This document shows, piece after piece, positions 47,626 through 59,773 of a DNA stretch of 64,000 bases (its first letter is position 1; the number at the start of each line of letters is the position of its first letter). The position numbers and the translations under genes are program-made. Below the pieces are notes generated by a model that saw nothing but the letters and a program-made list of their open reading frames with translations, made no database searches and was not told the origin of the DNA. The stretch comes from Paracamarosporium sp. OC-R06-R3 (Eukaryota > Ascomycota > Dothideomycetes > Pleosporales > Didymosphaeriaceae), in NCBI GenBank assembly GCA_019828545.1, contig JACVRA010000165.1:186001-250000 (forward strand), given 5' to 3'.

Positions 47626-49377
47626 ATGGTATGCCTGTATCCCCGTTCACGTTGCCGCTCTCGCTCACGCAAGTATGTCTAGTCGTACCAAAACCCCACA
47701 CAGATCTTTGCGGAGGACGTGACAGAAGAGAAAGGCGAGAATGCGCGTCTCTCTGCTTTTGTGGGCGCTATTGCCGTCGGCGACCTTGTGAAAAGCACAT
47801 TGGGCCCAAAGGGCATGGACAAGATATTACAGTCTGCGTATGTGCTCTAAAAAGTTTCTTACGACTTTCGCTTATGAAGTCAAACAGCTCTACTGGCGAG
47901 ATAATGGTCACGAACGATGGAGCCACGATTTTGAAAGCGATCGCCCTCGATAACGCCGCCGCAAAGGTGCTGGTAAACATCTCAAAAGTCCAGGATGACG
48001 AAGTTGGTGACGGCACGACATCCGTTACAGTTTTGGCGGCAGAGCTGTTGCGAGAGGCAGAGAAGCTTGTCGACCAGAAGATACACCCTCAGACCATCAT
48101 CGAGGGATATAGGATAGCAAGCTCTGCAGCGCTGCAGGCCTTGGAGAAGCTCGCAACCAACAACAGCAAGAATGAGGAGGCGTTCCGACGTGATCTAGAG
48201 GCTATTGCGCGGACCACATTGAGCTCAAAGGTGCTCAGCCAAGACCGGACACAATTCGCGAAGCTTGCCGTGGATGCAGTGTTGAGGATGAAGGGCTCGA
48301 CCGACCTTACACATATCCAGATCATCAAAAAGGCTGGAGGAAAGTTGAAGGACTCATATTTGGATGAGGGTTTTATCCTGGACAAGAAGTTTGGCGTGAA
48401 TCAGCCGAAGCGGATAGAGAACGCAAAGATCTTGGTTGCAAATACGGCAATGGACACGGACAAGATCAAGATCTTCGGTGCGAGGGTCAAGGTGGACTCC
48501 ACAGGTGCGCTCGCGGACCTGGAAAAGGCAGAACGCGAGAAGATGAAGGCAAAGGTCGAGCGTATCAAGGCTCACGGAATCAACTGTTTCGTCAACCGTC
48601 AATTGATTTACAACTGGCCGGAGCAACTCTTCGCTGACGCTGGCATTTGCTCTATCGAACACGCCGACTTTGACGGTGTGGAGCGGTTGGCTTTGGTCAC
48701 GGGAGGAGAGATCACGTCCACATTCGATCACCCAGATCAAGTCAAGCTTGGTCACTGCGACCTGATTGAGGAGGTAATTATTGGCGAGGATACGCTTATA
48801 CGCTTTTCGGGAGTGGCAGCAGGTAGGGCGTGCACCATTGTGCTTCGTGGAGCAACCGAGCAACTTCTTGATGAGGCTGAGCGGTCACTCCACGATGCTC
48901 TAGCTGTACTCTCACAGACGGTCAAGGAGCCGAGGACGACGTTAGGTGGCGGCTGTGCCGAGATGAACATGGCCAAGGCCGTTGCGGAAGCGGCACAGAA
49001 TGTCGCCGGCAAGAAGGCCATAGCTGTAGAGTCATTCTCAAAGGCTCTCCAGCAACTACCCACGATCCTTGCGGACAATGCGGGGTTGGACTCGAGCGAT
49101 CTCGTTTCGCGGCTGCGGAAAGCCGTCTACTCTGGCTTGACCAGCTCCGGACTGGACCTCCTTACTCCCGGTGGTGGCATCACCGACATGCGGGAGCTTG
49201 GTGTCATCGAGAGCTACAAGTTGAAGCGCGCGGTCGTTTCCTCAGCCTCGGAGGCAGCGGAGGTATGTGCATCCCAAAAATACTACGCCCATTTCGAGAC
49301 GTACTAATTCCCCACAGTTGCTGCTACGGGTGGACAACATCATACGCAGTGCACCTCGGAGACGGGAGCGCATGTAG
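47626..49377 (+). CDS. CCT2: T-complex protein 1 subunit beta (CCT2)
   Basis: Exons 47626-47628, 47683-47837, 47888-49262 and 49318-49377 give 530 residues, the normal CCT size. CCT folds actin, tubulin and WD proteins in the cytosol. The first coding exon is the ATG alone: a GTATGC donor follows at once, and splicing to the TAG at 47682 gives [20 protein letters not shown], like other fungal CCT2 N-termini; no other in-frame ATG gives this. Chaperonin motifs: [46 protein letters not shown] (ATP hydrolysis Asp) and [15 protein letters not shown]. The last exon codes [19 protein letters not shown]. Confidence 0.95.
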
Positions 49378-50380
49378 GAGCGGGACACGACCAGACACGA
49401 TGATGCAGGACTAGATAGAGTGTACAGTAGTCACACGAAGAAATCCAATGCAGTCAAAATACCACTGTGGGCGTTGCTCGTGTGCACCTCGTCAATGTCC
49501 GCAGCTTACTAGCGGGCTATAAGCCGCATGACGAGGCCGCGTCTATGCTCGAGTAGGCAAAAAGCGTAGTCGCGCAAGGACGCGGCGAAGTACGTCGATT
49601 GGTTTCATCGAGGTTCTGGCCGCAGGAGTCTCTCCACCAGCGTCTCACCTGAGGCCGCTGCACGGCGCCCTGGAGAAAATCTTTGCCTGGACGCACCAAG
49701 CCCGCGCGGATCGGGCTGCTGTAGATTGACCTGTGCGATGCCGAGCCTTGCAGCCGTGGGGACCACTTTGCGATTGATCGAGTGCGTGCTTGCATGTGAC
49801 GTCGAGTGCTATACGGGCTGTCCAGAGGCGCTCGTGATGCGAGGCGCAGAGACTCACGTAAGGCCGGGCACGACGCTGATGCTGCAGAGGGCGTGCAAGT
49901 GGACGCAGGCGCCGTAAGGGTGCAGATGGAGCGTGTCACTCTCCCGGGTCGTTGTGTAGCGGTTGAGGTCGACGGCAGCCCGTCGACCACCGCTGTGCTT
50001 CCCACCCCCCCATGGCGCCCGCATCTCTCTCTCTCCATCCACCCACCCACCGTCCGCAACCGTTCTCCAGCAGAGTGCGGCGCTGCGGTTGCTAAGCGGA
50101 AGCGAGCCGTGCCCTCTTACTTCTTACTGTGCTAGCGCTGCCGCCTCTCACGACCCTGGTCCTTCCGCCTCCAAGGGGTGCCCAGGGCGGAGCGCACGCA
50201 CACGGAGCTCAGCCCATCCCCCGCCTCTCGCCAAAATCGTATTATCTATCTATTCCTGTCCGGCTCGTTCGCTTTCCTTTCCCACTCACCCTCATCCTCC
50301 ACCGAATGCTCCATCTCCCCCCCGCCCCAAGCCTCCCCCAGGCTGCAAGAGCATCATAAGGTCGACCGTCCCCGCCCACC
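49378..50380. other. intergenic region: CCT2 3' flank and IRE1 promoter/leader
   Basis: About 1 kb, becoming C-rich near the IRE1 ATG (50281-50370). Overlapping long frames on both strands lack recognisable protein character. Confidence 0.5.
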
Positions 50381-53300
50381 ATGCCGCGTCGCCGGCCGCC
50401 TGGAGCTGGCCCGGCGTTGAGCGCCAAATTCGTCGCCCTCAACCTCCTCCTCGCCCTACCATGGATTTCCACGGCCGCTCAGCAGCAGCAGTCGCCGGAA
50501 CGTGCCCACGGCCGCTCTCCCAGCGAGAGCGGCAGCGTGCACACCATACTACCCCCGAGATTCAACGACGAGTCCGGCCGTAAGAGGCTGGGCTCCGCCG
50601 CCAAGAAGCATGCGTACACACACATCCAAGCCACAGACGAGCGCGCCGTGGGAACAATAGACTCCTCAGCTCCAGCGTTTTCCGCTGTCGGAGCCCAATA
50701 TGGAAGGGACGCAGCCGACTCCGGTGTTTTGACACCGGGTGCGCGCTCCATTGACGATTGGACAATTGAGGATTTCATGCTCCTGGCGACTGTCGACGGC
50801 CACATTCACGCGCGGAACCGCTACAATGGAATGCAGATATGGGAACTCGACGTGGGGAAACCCATGCTCGAGACCATCTACAACACCAACAACGATTCCG
50901 ACCCCACCGACGGCTGGCGGAACAAACCCTTCATCTGGATTGTAGAGCCCAAGGAAGATGGTGCGCTCTACATTCTCAGTCCCGGGCCACGACCCCTCCT
51001 CCAGAGCCTCGGCTTGACCGTAAAGCAGTTGACCGACGACCTGAATCCCTACGCGAGCGACGATCCTCCCGTTGTATACACGGCAAAAAAAGAGAGCCTC
51101 ATGCTCGTCGTGGATGCCAGCACCGGACGCGTTACCAAGAGCTTCAGTACAGAGGGGTTCATGAGCCCAGACAATCCCGAAAGCTGTCATACTCAAACGC
51201 CAGAGTACTTCAATGGCAACAGGCAACATGAATGCAAAGGCTTCTTCAACCTTGGGCAAACCGCATACATCGTTAGCATCCATGACAAGAATACCGGCGA
51301 GCATATCTGTACCATCAAATACTCAGAGTGGACGTCCAACAATCGGGACCGAGATCTGCAGACGCAATATCGACAAACCAAAGATGAGATGTATCTGGTC
51401 AGTAGATACAATGGCGACGTAATCGCGTATGACAAGAAGCGCAGCAACTTCGAGAAGAACTATGTTTTCCAACAAAAACTTGGGGTACCGGTCACACGCG
51501 TGTTCGACGTTGCACGTAAAGGCGATGACAATGACCCTGATCCGGCACTCGTTCTTCTTCCCCAGCCGCCAAGCCTCGACATCTCGCAAGACGAGTCGAA
51601 GAATGTCTGGCTGAATACGACTGATGCTGGCAGCTGGTACGCCTTATCCGAAGCCCACTACCCAGCTGTGACAGACGGCGCACCAAAAGCCTCATGTTAT
51701 ACGTACGGCAATTACCTAGATGGAATTGACTCGTACATCCTGCCGGAGCGCACAGGTCTCGTTGGCGTCCATAAATTGAACTATCAGCAAGAGCCGCCTC
51801 AGACGTGGCCCGCTATCGCTGCACCCACTGACAGCGACGAGATACAAGTTTCTGTCCCTAGAGGCATCCCTCAACCGATTGAGACGGTACTCCGGACTTT
51901 GGATCCGCCTCCGCTACGACGTGTCGAAGAACCGCGTTCGCCTTGGATGGGCATGTTCTCTATTTCTATTACTAGCCTCGTTGGTCTTGCCGTAGTATTT
52001 TGGTCCGTCCAACAACAAGGGGCTCCTCTCAAGAAATGGGTCTCAAAGTTTCACGCAAAGTTTGACAAGACCCGAAAGCTTGAGGGACCTTTGTCTACCC
52101 CTTCCGAGCCGAACCCCGCTGCTGTTGTCGAAAAGCCAACTGAGACATCAGCAGCAGAACCAGTTGCGGAGATTCCCATCGCGGATGAACCTCAAGGGGT
52201 TATAGAAGCTGCCAAGGAGGTGAATCAAGAAGTGGAACTACCTCCTCTTCAAGAGCCAGAGAAAAAGAAAGTTACGTTCGCTAGCCTTCCAGAGGATGAT
52301 GATGAAGAAGAAGATCTTAGTCTTTCACGTACAACTACCATCGACGCCTCTGAAGCTATTTCTGAAGCAAGCGGTGACGTATTTGTGGTCGACGGCGCAG
52401 CACATGTACAGGCCGCCAGCACCGACGACGGTCCCACAGAGTCAACTACCGCACCCGCTACTCCTAAAAAAAAGAAGACGCACCGAGGAAAACGCGGGGG
52501 ACAGAAAGGCAGGAACCGAAAACCAAAGGAGGGTGATGAGATTGACCAGATTGTGGACGCTGCAAAACATCTCAACGAACCCGCAGCCATGCATCCTGAT
52601 GAGATGAGTGTAGTGAATGGGGATGACGTGCAAGATGTGTCGAACATTAAGCGAATCGGTAAACTTACGATCGACTTCGATCGTCTTCTTGGTAACGGCA
52701 GCGGCGGTACCTTCGTTTTCGAAGGCAAGTGGAACGTGAGTATTGCAACCTGCCTGCTCAGTACAATTCTAACGGAGAGTTAAAAGGATCGCGACGTCGC
52801 CGTCAAACGCATGTTACCCCAGTATTTTGGTCTCGCAGAACAGGAAGTCAAATTGCTCCAAGAAAGCGACTTGCATCCCAACGTCATCCGTTACTTTGAC
52901 GATGAGAAGGACGAGAATTTCTTGTACATTGCTGTTGAGCTCTGTCAAGCTAGTCTCTTCGATCTGTACAGAGATGGCAGGCCAGGCAGTGATCTGACAG
53001 ACACTCATATGCGCCTCGTCACTGAGATTAACGGTAACGTTTCTCGAGCACTACATCAACTGGCTGAAGGGGTCCACCACTTGCATAGCCTAAGAATTAT
53101 CCACCGGGATATCAAGCCTCAGAATATTCTTATCGCATATCCTCAACGGAACCAGAAGAACGGACCACGTCTTGTCATATCTGACTTTGGCCTCTGCAAG
53201 ACGCTGCCAGACAATATGAGCACGTTAATTGGCACTACGGGCAACGCTGGCACTGTTGGATGGAAGGCCCCGGAGCTGATTCTGCAACCGAGAGACGTTG

Positions 53301-54043
53301 GGTATGGAAGTTCAACAGGCCACTCTCGCGAGTCATCGGCTTCCACCGACCCTGTCTCGCAGGGTGTGAAACGAGCTGTCGACATCTTCTCGCTCGGCTG
53401 CGTCTTCTATTACGTACTCACTAACGGATCACATCCTTTCGATGACGACGAGGGCTGGGCGCAGATGCGTGAATATAATATCAAGAAGAACAAGGCCAGT
53501 TACGAACGACTCAGCTTAGGCCCTGACTCGGAAGAGCCCATCCGTCTCATCTCCTGGATGTTGTCTAACCGTCCCGAGGACCGTCCCACAGCCGCTGAGG
53601 TTATGAACCATCCCTTCTTCTGGTCTGCCGAAAAGCGTTTAACGTTCCTTTGTGATTGCTCGGACCATTGGGAACGGGAAATCCGTGAACCACCTTCACC
53701 CCATCTGTCCATTTTAGAAACCTACAGTGAAGAAGTTCTTGATAAGAAGCGGAACTTCCTAGCCAAGCTCGACCACAGCTTTATCGCTTCTCTTGGCAAG
53801 CAACGCAAATACACTGGAGATAGGATGCTGGATTTGCTCAGGGCGCTGAGGAATAAGAAAAATCATTATGAGGATATGGAGGAGAGTGTGAAGGCGAAGG
53901 TGGGGCCATTGCCAGATGGATATCTACAATATTGGACAAGCAAGTTTCCGAAGCTGTTGATGAGCTGCTTTGATTGTGTGGTAGAGTGCGGCTTGCAAGG
54001 CGAACCCAGATTCAAGCCGTATTTCCCGCAAGCAAATAGTTAG
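50381..54043 (+). CDS. IRE1: ER stress sensor kinase/endoribonuclease IRE1
   Basis: Exons 50381-52735 and 52787-54043 (51-nt intron, phase 0) give 1,203 residues. IRE1 senses unfolded protein in the ER lumen and splices HAC1/hacA mRNA through its C-terminal RNase. Order: signal sequence (~residues 15-33), luminal sensor domain with beta-propeller-like strands (LLATVDGHIHARNRYNGMQI; MYLVSRYNGDVIAYDKKRSN), TM near 523-542 (FSISITSLVGLAVVFWSV), a long acidic/basic linker with KKKKTHRGKRGGQKGRNRK, kinase (GNGSGGTFVFEGKW P-loop, VAVKRM, IIHRDIKPQNIL, SDFGLCK) and KEN RNase (FLCDCSDHWEREI; KYTGDRMLDLLRALRNKKNH). The RNase arginine/asparagine/histidine residues appear intact, so both activities are expected. 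hacA is not in this window. Confidence 0.97.
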
Positions 54044-54333
54044 GTTTCGGTTAGTAGAGGGTCTGTATTCAGTACATGTAGATTATTGCTATGTGGATAG
54101 TGTAGGAATGCGTTGCCGGCACTTGCTCATACACTTGAAGTGAATAATTCTATTTCCCTGTAGAAACTCGTGACATGTGTGATGTCGTCTGATGAAGTTT
54201 AATCCAGTAGAATTGTGCTGTAGCTCTTCGGTATCGGACATGCTGATAGGTACAACAAGAGAAGAACAGTATGCCCATTGTTTTAGAGCATTGGCTTCTT
54301 CTTGATCCGCCCTTCGTATGCAGAACTAAAAGC

Positions 54334-55031
54334 TTAACTTGAAGTTCCCTTCGCCGGTTCGTAAACCAACAGAGTTCCTCTCTTCACGTTTCGCAACGTG
54401 AGCACACCGACCTCCTTCCACCCATACTTGAGGAAAATCGGCTTCGACGAATCCTGAGCCTCGACATAGCATTCAACGCCTTCCTCCTCGGCACGCTGCA
54501 TCCCCCATTTCACCAGTCGGCCTGCGCACCCACGGCGCTCGTGCGCAGGATGCGTAGCTAAGACATTGAGATCTACCACGCATGAGCATTGTCAAGGGAC
54601 AGGTCGACCAATTCAACAGAGTGCATACAGTAAAACAGTTTATCTCCCATCATATCTTCTAGCTGCTTGGCCTTTACCTTTTCCGCCTCTCTGATCAATG
54701 CCCTATCGCACTCCTCGGGCAACTCGTCGCTCAGCAATAAATCCACGTACCCGCTTTGCCGTTGTTGTTCTGCGGTGTGAGGCTTTGCCCATTTTGCCAT
54801 TGCGATGAGCTGTTGGTCTGGGGGCAACTCCGTGTCAATTATCTTCACGAATGTGGCAAAGGGGTCGTTGCTGAAGCTGTGTAGTGCACGCTTTGCGCGG
54901 AAGGCGTTTACGGCTGGGGTGTCGGGGAAGACGTTGGTGGGTGTTTGGGTGCTGAAGGCTGCGGCGCTGAGACGCACGATGGCGGGTACGTCGTCTGGGG
55001 TGCAAAGCTCGAGGGGGAGTTCCATAGCCAT
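54334..55031 (-). CDS. GNAT-family N-acetyltransferase
   Basis: Exons 55031-54629 and 54572-54334 (56-nt intron) give 213 residues. Splicing makes MGDKLFYYLNVLATHPAHER, so the acetyl-CoA pyrophosphate loop HERRGCAGRLVKWGM (R/Q-x-x-G-x-G/A type) directly follows the central beta strand, as in fungal small-molecule GNATs. The C-terminal strand/helix FLKYGWKEVGVLTL is typical. Substrate unknown. Fungal relatives are often annotated only as acetyltransferases; no neighbour suggests a pathway, although it sits next to the mycosporine genes. Confidence 0.87.
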
Positions 55032-55525
55032 GATGTCTACGTTTGGTTTTGATTACTTTGTTGTATGATTTTCGGATGTAGCAGAGGGTGTGAATGGTCT
55101 GTGGTGCATCGCGAACGGTATTTAGCCATATCGCATATCCGTAAACAAGGCGACTGTGATGTGCGCTGCAACGGAGCTGATGTAACGCCGATTATACGAT
55201 GATGTAGTAGCATACTACTATTGGCAGCTGAGTCCGAGAGCCACGATGAGCAAGAGGAAGTATAACTTTTTACTATTCCGTACACCGATGCCTACTCCGA
55301 CGGTCTAGCCTGATACAGGTAAGTTAGGTTATTCGGGAGGAGCTTTGGAGATGCACCGGGTTGTCGTCGGCTTGATACGTTGTGAAGGCACGCCCAGTAC
55401 AGAAAACAACATTACTCGTAAGTAAATATGCTCGTGACGAAATGTTATAAATGTGTGTTGTATCTTAGAGCACAACTACCGTCTCAGCGTCTTAGCCCAC
55501 CCACTTTCCTCTGATGCCCGGAAGC
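55032..55525. other. intergenic region between the GNAT and ATP-grasp genes
   Basis: 494 bp holding the GNAT promoter and the 3' flank of the ATP-grasp gene. No gene or motif seen. Confidence 0.45.
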
Positions 55526-57007
55526 TCACTGTTCGAAAACCTTTGTCGTGCTCACGTTGATCCTCGACCAGCTTTTTCCACCGACCAGACTGGTAAAGAA
55601 TCTCATTGGCCAGAATAGATGATACAAAGCAAAGAACGGCACTGGATCCTGAACCGTGAACGTCCCATCATGCCAACTTATAACATGCTCCCAAAAGTCC
55701 GTCATGTGGTCGAGAACATCGGATACTGTCGTGATACCCCACAGAAGATCGGGGACAGGAAGAACGATCAAAGCGACGAGATCATGACCGATCCAGTAGT
55801 AAGACGGAGTTGGGGAGCGCGGGGTGACGATATCCATGTCAGAGTGCGTTGATGGCGAGAAGGCAGAGAGATACGCAGATGCCATTTGGGGTGTAGAGGA
55901 AAACAGGGCAACCGCCGTATGAGCACGTGGATTGCATTCGATCGGATACAGTTTCGAAACTTTACCTTCCCCTTCAGCTAGGAAGTCGAAGCTGAGGTGA
56001 CCGGAGAAGGAGTCGCCACCATCTTCTGCCACACGCTGAGTGAATTTCAGCATTTGCTGGAACAAATGTGATGAAGAGGGTATAGCTTCGTAATGCATGA
56101 GTAGCTCGGAGGATGGACAGCACGTGAATGCTACAACCCGACCGCGGATGACCAGCGCATGTGTGCAGTACTCTGCGCCAGAAATGTACTGCTGGACCTG
56201 GAATGCGTTCTTCCCCGAGATGTTCAAGCTTTTGACGTATGAGATTGTGTCCTCTCGTTTCTCGAATGGAAGCAATGTCATCATGTTTGCTCTCGCACGG
56301 TCGTCTACTCCGATTGGCTTCAGTATGAACTTCCTCTTCGTCGTGTTTCCTTTCCTCTCCTTCGTCAAAATCTTTACAACTTCATCCGACGACGTGCACC
56401 GGTGGCTCTCCGGAACTGGCAGGTCGAGTGATTTGATGTAATCGATGAATTGATCCTTTTCATGCAGCCGTTCGACAACATCGCTGCGAAACTGTACGGC
56501 TTGGAACCCTTGACCCCTCTCCCTCTCAGCTAGTCTGACTACCTCGCCATCTTCTACTGCGGCTACCACGCTCGAGCAGCTGATCCACAGGTCCACTTTC
56601 TCACTCTTGATAACGTGTAGCAACGAATTGATGTACGGTTTTGCATCACTTCCATTCGGAGATGTCAACACGTAGAACTTTGCGAGAGAGCTGGAAAAGC
56701 GCCCCGGCGAGAGTGTGGACGTATCTGCACCAATAACTCGGTGCGGCGTGTTTTGGGCTAATACACGAGCAATGGTAAGACCCTTGGTCATGGATACTCC
56801 CGTGACCAAGATAGTTTTGCGTTCGGATCCATCGCGATGAGGAATTGGTTTCGGTTGCGGAGAGACTCTGGAGTACGCAAGACTAAAAATCACCAGAGCA
56901 GCCGAGAATGGAAATGTGAAGGCACTCAATAGTATGAGGAAGATGTTCTTTGGCACGTGACGGTAGTAGAAAGGGTCCGGATAACCCGAGACCTTGGACA
57001 GGGCCAT
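55526..57007 (-). CDS. membrane-anchored ATP-grasp ligase, MysC-like (mycosporine biosynthesis)
   Basis: Intronless, 493 residues. In cyanobacteria the MysC ATP-grasp enzyme joins 4-deoxygadusol to glycine, forming mycosporine-glycine; the fungal counterpart would attach an amino acid to the same ring. An N-terminal TM (FLILLSAFTFPFSAALVIFS, about residues 23-45) anchors it, unlike the soluble bacterial enzyme. Then a Rossmann-like pre-ATP-grasp part (KTILVTGVSMTKGLTIARVL, RVIGADTS), KFILKPIGVDDRARANM in the ATP-grasp B region, and the metal/ATP site GHLSFDFLAEGEG..LYPIECNPRAHTA with E and N ligands. It is next to the OMT and cyclase genes, which supports the assignment; the amino-acid substrate cannot be read. 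Confidence 0.85.
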   Translation of the reverse strand: MALSKVSGYPDPFYYRHVPKNIFLILLSAFTFPFSAALVIFSLAYSRVSPQPKPIPHRDGSERKTILVTGVSMTKGLTIARVLAQNTPHRVIGADTSTLSPGRFSSSLAKFYVLTSPNGSDAKPYINSLLHVIKSEKVDLWISCSSVVAAVEDGEVVRLAERERGQGFQAVQFRSDVVERLHEKDQFIDYIKSLDLPVPESHRCTSSDEVVKILTKERKGNTTKRKFILKPIGVDDRARANMMTLLPFEKREDTISYVKSLNISGKNAFQVQQYISGAEYCTHALVIRGRVVAFTCCPSSELLMHYEAIPSSSHLFQQMLKFTQRVAEDGGDSFSGHLSFDFLAEGEGKVSKLYPIECNPRAHTAVALFSSTPQMASAYLSAFSPSTHSDMDIVTPRSPTPSYYWIGHDLVALIVLPVPDLLWGITTVSDVLDHMTDFWEHVISWHDGTFTVQDPVPFFALYHLFWPMRFFTSLVGGKSWSRINVSTTKVFEQ

Positions 57008-57469
57008 GGTGCGAGAACGTGACTGCGCGTACAGACGCGCCAGCGGTAAAATTTTCAGTCGACAAGAGAGGGGAAGAGGGGTAAGGCGATGTCGCCATGC
57101 GGTACATATGCCTAGACCATTTGTGCCAGGTCAAGGTGAAAAGCTTATGGTTTTAGTCTACACGTCATCGTTACCGCTCGATGCTGCGACCCTTCGACTA
57201 CGCTGTAGGTGCATGAGTTGGAAATAGTGGTAGTGGGGATTGTGGTACCTTTCGGGTTGCTAGGTTCTGGTCTGTGTTTGTTTTGCGGGGAAAGGGCCCA
57301 TGGGAAGAGCGCATGGTTTTTCAGTCATCTAGGCGCACGGAGTTCGCAGGCCTGTGGAAGTCACTCTCGATTTTGTATTCGATGTGAACAACAATTGGGA
57401 GGCTAGTCGTATTGCATGAATATTTCAAGGTTTTCATATGGTATCTCGTATCGTGTTGTGCTGAGGAGC
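57008..57469. other. intergenic region between ATP-grasp and O-methyltransferase genes
   Basis: 462 bp, promoter of the ATP-grasp gene and 3' end of the OMT gene (both minus strand). No motif recognised. Confidence 0.45.
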
Positions 57470-58426
57470 CTATTTTTCTTCGCCCACACACCTCGTTATT
57501 TCAACACCGTCCTGATAAAACATTAGCTGTGTCTACTTGTGGTGATGGCTCTAACGTACCGGTACGCCTGTAGGTTCGAAGCTGTTTACAAGCTTGCTCT
57601 CATACACCAAGTTCGGATTGCCAGGGCTCTTGCTGAACTTCTCCGACTCATATCTGTTGGCATACTGCTTGACAGTTTTCTCCGCAATGCCCTGAGTACT
57701 ATCGCCTTTGCCCTCACCCGCGAATTTCTTCTTCTTGTCGGCCACGCTACTGCGTACATATTCCAGATATGGTGGGTTGCCAGGCTTAATAACATTGTCC
57801 GCTGCCAGCACAGAGCCTGGGGTGACCAAGCCAAGTTCCTCACACAACTTGAGATCGGTAGTATATGCGGGTTTGTAGTGGTCGAGGAACATCAGATCAA
57901 TGTGCTTAAGAGCTCCGGATGTATGTAGTCGTGCAATACCCTCGTCACTAGATCCCACCACGACTTTGACAAAGTCGTCAAGTCCCGCAAGGTCGACCAG
58001 CGATGAGATCACGGCCGCGAATTCGGGATTGCGCTCGAAGCTGAGATAACGTTCACCACCAGCTTTCCGGACCGCGTCGGCATACAAGATGCAAGAGTAG
58101 CCAACATAACCGCCCAGCTCAACCTATATAGAGCGATTAGACAACTTAAGAACAGATCAGAGCTTGATTGAACGCACCATGGTTTTGGGCTTCACATCTG
58201 CGATCAAATCACAGACAATGCGGCCCTTGTCTTCGCCCACATTCATGAGGTACTTTTTCGTTCGCCCAAACTCATCAATGGCTGCGAGTACATTCTTCGG
58301 AGACCCTCGAATCTCCTCGAGCTTGGGATGGGAGTAGATAAAGTGCAGCAGCTCGATCTCACGGCCATCGTCAAAGAAGGTCTCTTCTTGCGGCGCGTAC
58401 GCCTTTGTTTGATCGAAGCTTCCCAT
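57470..58426 (-). CDS. catechol-type O-methyltransferase of the mycosporine cluster
   Basis: Exons 58426-58178, 58123-57560 and 57511-57470 (54- and 48-nt introns) give 284 residues. It is a SAM- and metal-dependent methyltransferase of the catechol OMT family: MVELGGYVGYSCILY (SAM motif I, formed across intron 1), FERNPEFAAV, and the metal ligands of FLDHYKP and LAADNVIKPG, matching the Asp, Asp and Asn of COMT; the end is GVPDGVEITRCVGEEK. In this context the substrate would be desmethyl-4-deoxygadusol, an enolised 1,2-dioxygenated ring that chemically resembles a catechol (inference). It is divergent from the cyclase gene, 1.35 kb apart. Confidence 0.88.
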
Positions 58427-59773
58427 CGTTCAACTCAATTCGAAGTATTTTGAAAGTGTAGGACCTCCGCTGCGCGTTTGACGCTCGTGACAGCTCTCTC
58501 CGAGCTTCTGAACACTAGCCAGGTTTCACAAGCCGATGACGGAAGCGCCGCGGAGGTTAGCGGCCCTAAGCGCACAAGCTAACTCCACACAATGTAGACG
58601 TCAGTAGCGGTAGAGTGAGTGGATCAGAAAAGTAATCCGTTCAAGTCTCTTGCGCCATCTCTACGACGGGAAGCTCGCGGCGTTGGCATTATGCAGCAGA
58701 CTGAAGCTGTGCCCTGTTTCGCAGCCATTTGCAGTGTCCAAGCCCTGTATAGTCTTATTTTCTTGGTCAGCCTGCTACAATAACTCCAATTGGATCAATG
58801 AGACCCTTACTAATTGGATTGCTGTTCCGCACATGGAGTCTTGACGTTGGTGTCGAGGGTCTCTGTCGTCAATGACTTCACACGATCTCGCTTGCGAGGA
58901 ACGGCCAGGGTTTTACAAGAGTTGTAGGGAATGCACCAATCTTTCGAAGGCTGCCATTTTGATCGATATTGGATCGTGGACTTGCATCTATCCGAAGCGG
59001 GAGCTAAGATCTTGCAGGTCATGCTCGAGATCGCTGAAGCCCTGACAGGGTTGTGGCCCTTCCCCTAGAGGCTCAAAGTCAAGGCGTCAGAATTCGTATG
59101 AGAGAAAGACTATCGGGTTCCACTTCCGAAGATCTTCTTGCTAACGAGGGCCCTTTACCCAGTAACAAATCGTATGCCGCCAGCAAGCGAAGAAGGGCCG
59201 CAAAGTCATGAAGATTGCTTGCGGGACTGCCCCGCTAAAACCCCTCAGCACCGTCCGCATTGACCTGCATCAGGTCTCGGTCGAACGTAGTTAGCGTGCA
59301 AACATGCTTTATTCCTGTTCCTGACAAGCACTCAGCATAGCGCTTCTCTTTGTTCGCCCAGGATGCAGAACCGAACAAGATGCATGACAAGAGTATGATT
59401 TCCATGCACCGGAACAGGCTAAGCCAAGATCCAGGCCCGTAGCTTTCCTTACTGGACGGGTCGTTTCATCATGTTGTTCCCATAGAAGTCTAGGTCAGCG
59501 GTTCTACGAATTTAGTCTTGAGTCTCACAGGACAAGACATTACGAACATCGAACGATGAGCAAAGAGGCTGCGTTTGGTTGACGTTACCAGCCGATTCTC
59601 GGCAGGTTTGAACCAATTGGGAATCCGTATGTGCCCATGAACACGCAACGACTGGAGACGTCAGTTGCAAGTAATCCTGTATATAGAGTGAACCATCCGG
59701 ATGCAGTTTTGAGATTCTGTAGCAGATATCAACTATCTCTTCTCAATATACTTTTCTCACCTCAACCATCACA
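58427..59773. promoter_or_regulatory. divergent promoter region of the mycosporine cluster
   Basis: 1,347 bp between the OMT (minus) and cyclase (plus) start codons, without a gene that I can support. Its length suggests room for regulated, perhaps light-responsive, co-expression, but I see no motif I can name. The last ~80 bp before 59774 are AT-rich with a CTCAACCATCACA leader. Confidence 0.4.

Noticed and set aside
47642..47681. Alternative CCT2 start [14 protein letters not shown] joined by a GTATGT donor
   Set aside because: It needs a 31-nt intron, too short for a spliceosome, while the ATG-only exon with a 54-nt intron gives the expected N-terminus.
54334..55031. GNAT considered as part of the mycosporine cluster
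   Set aside because: It is adjacent, but acetylation is not a known step in mycosporine synthesis and the enzyme looks like a generic fungal GNAT.
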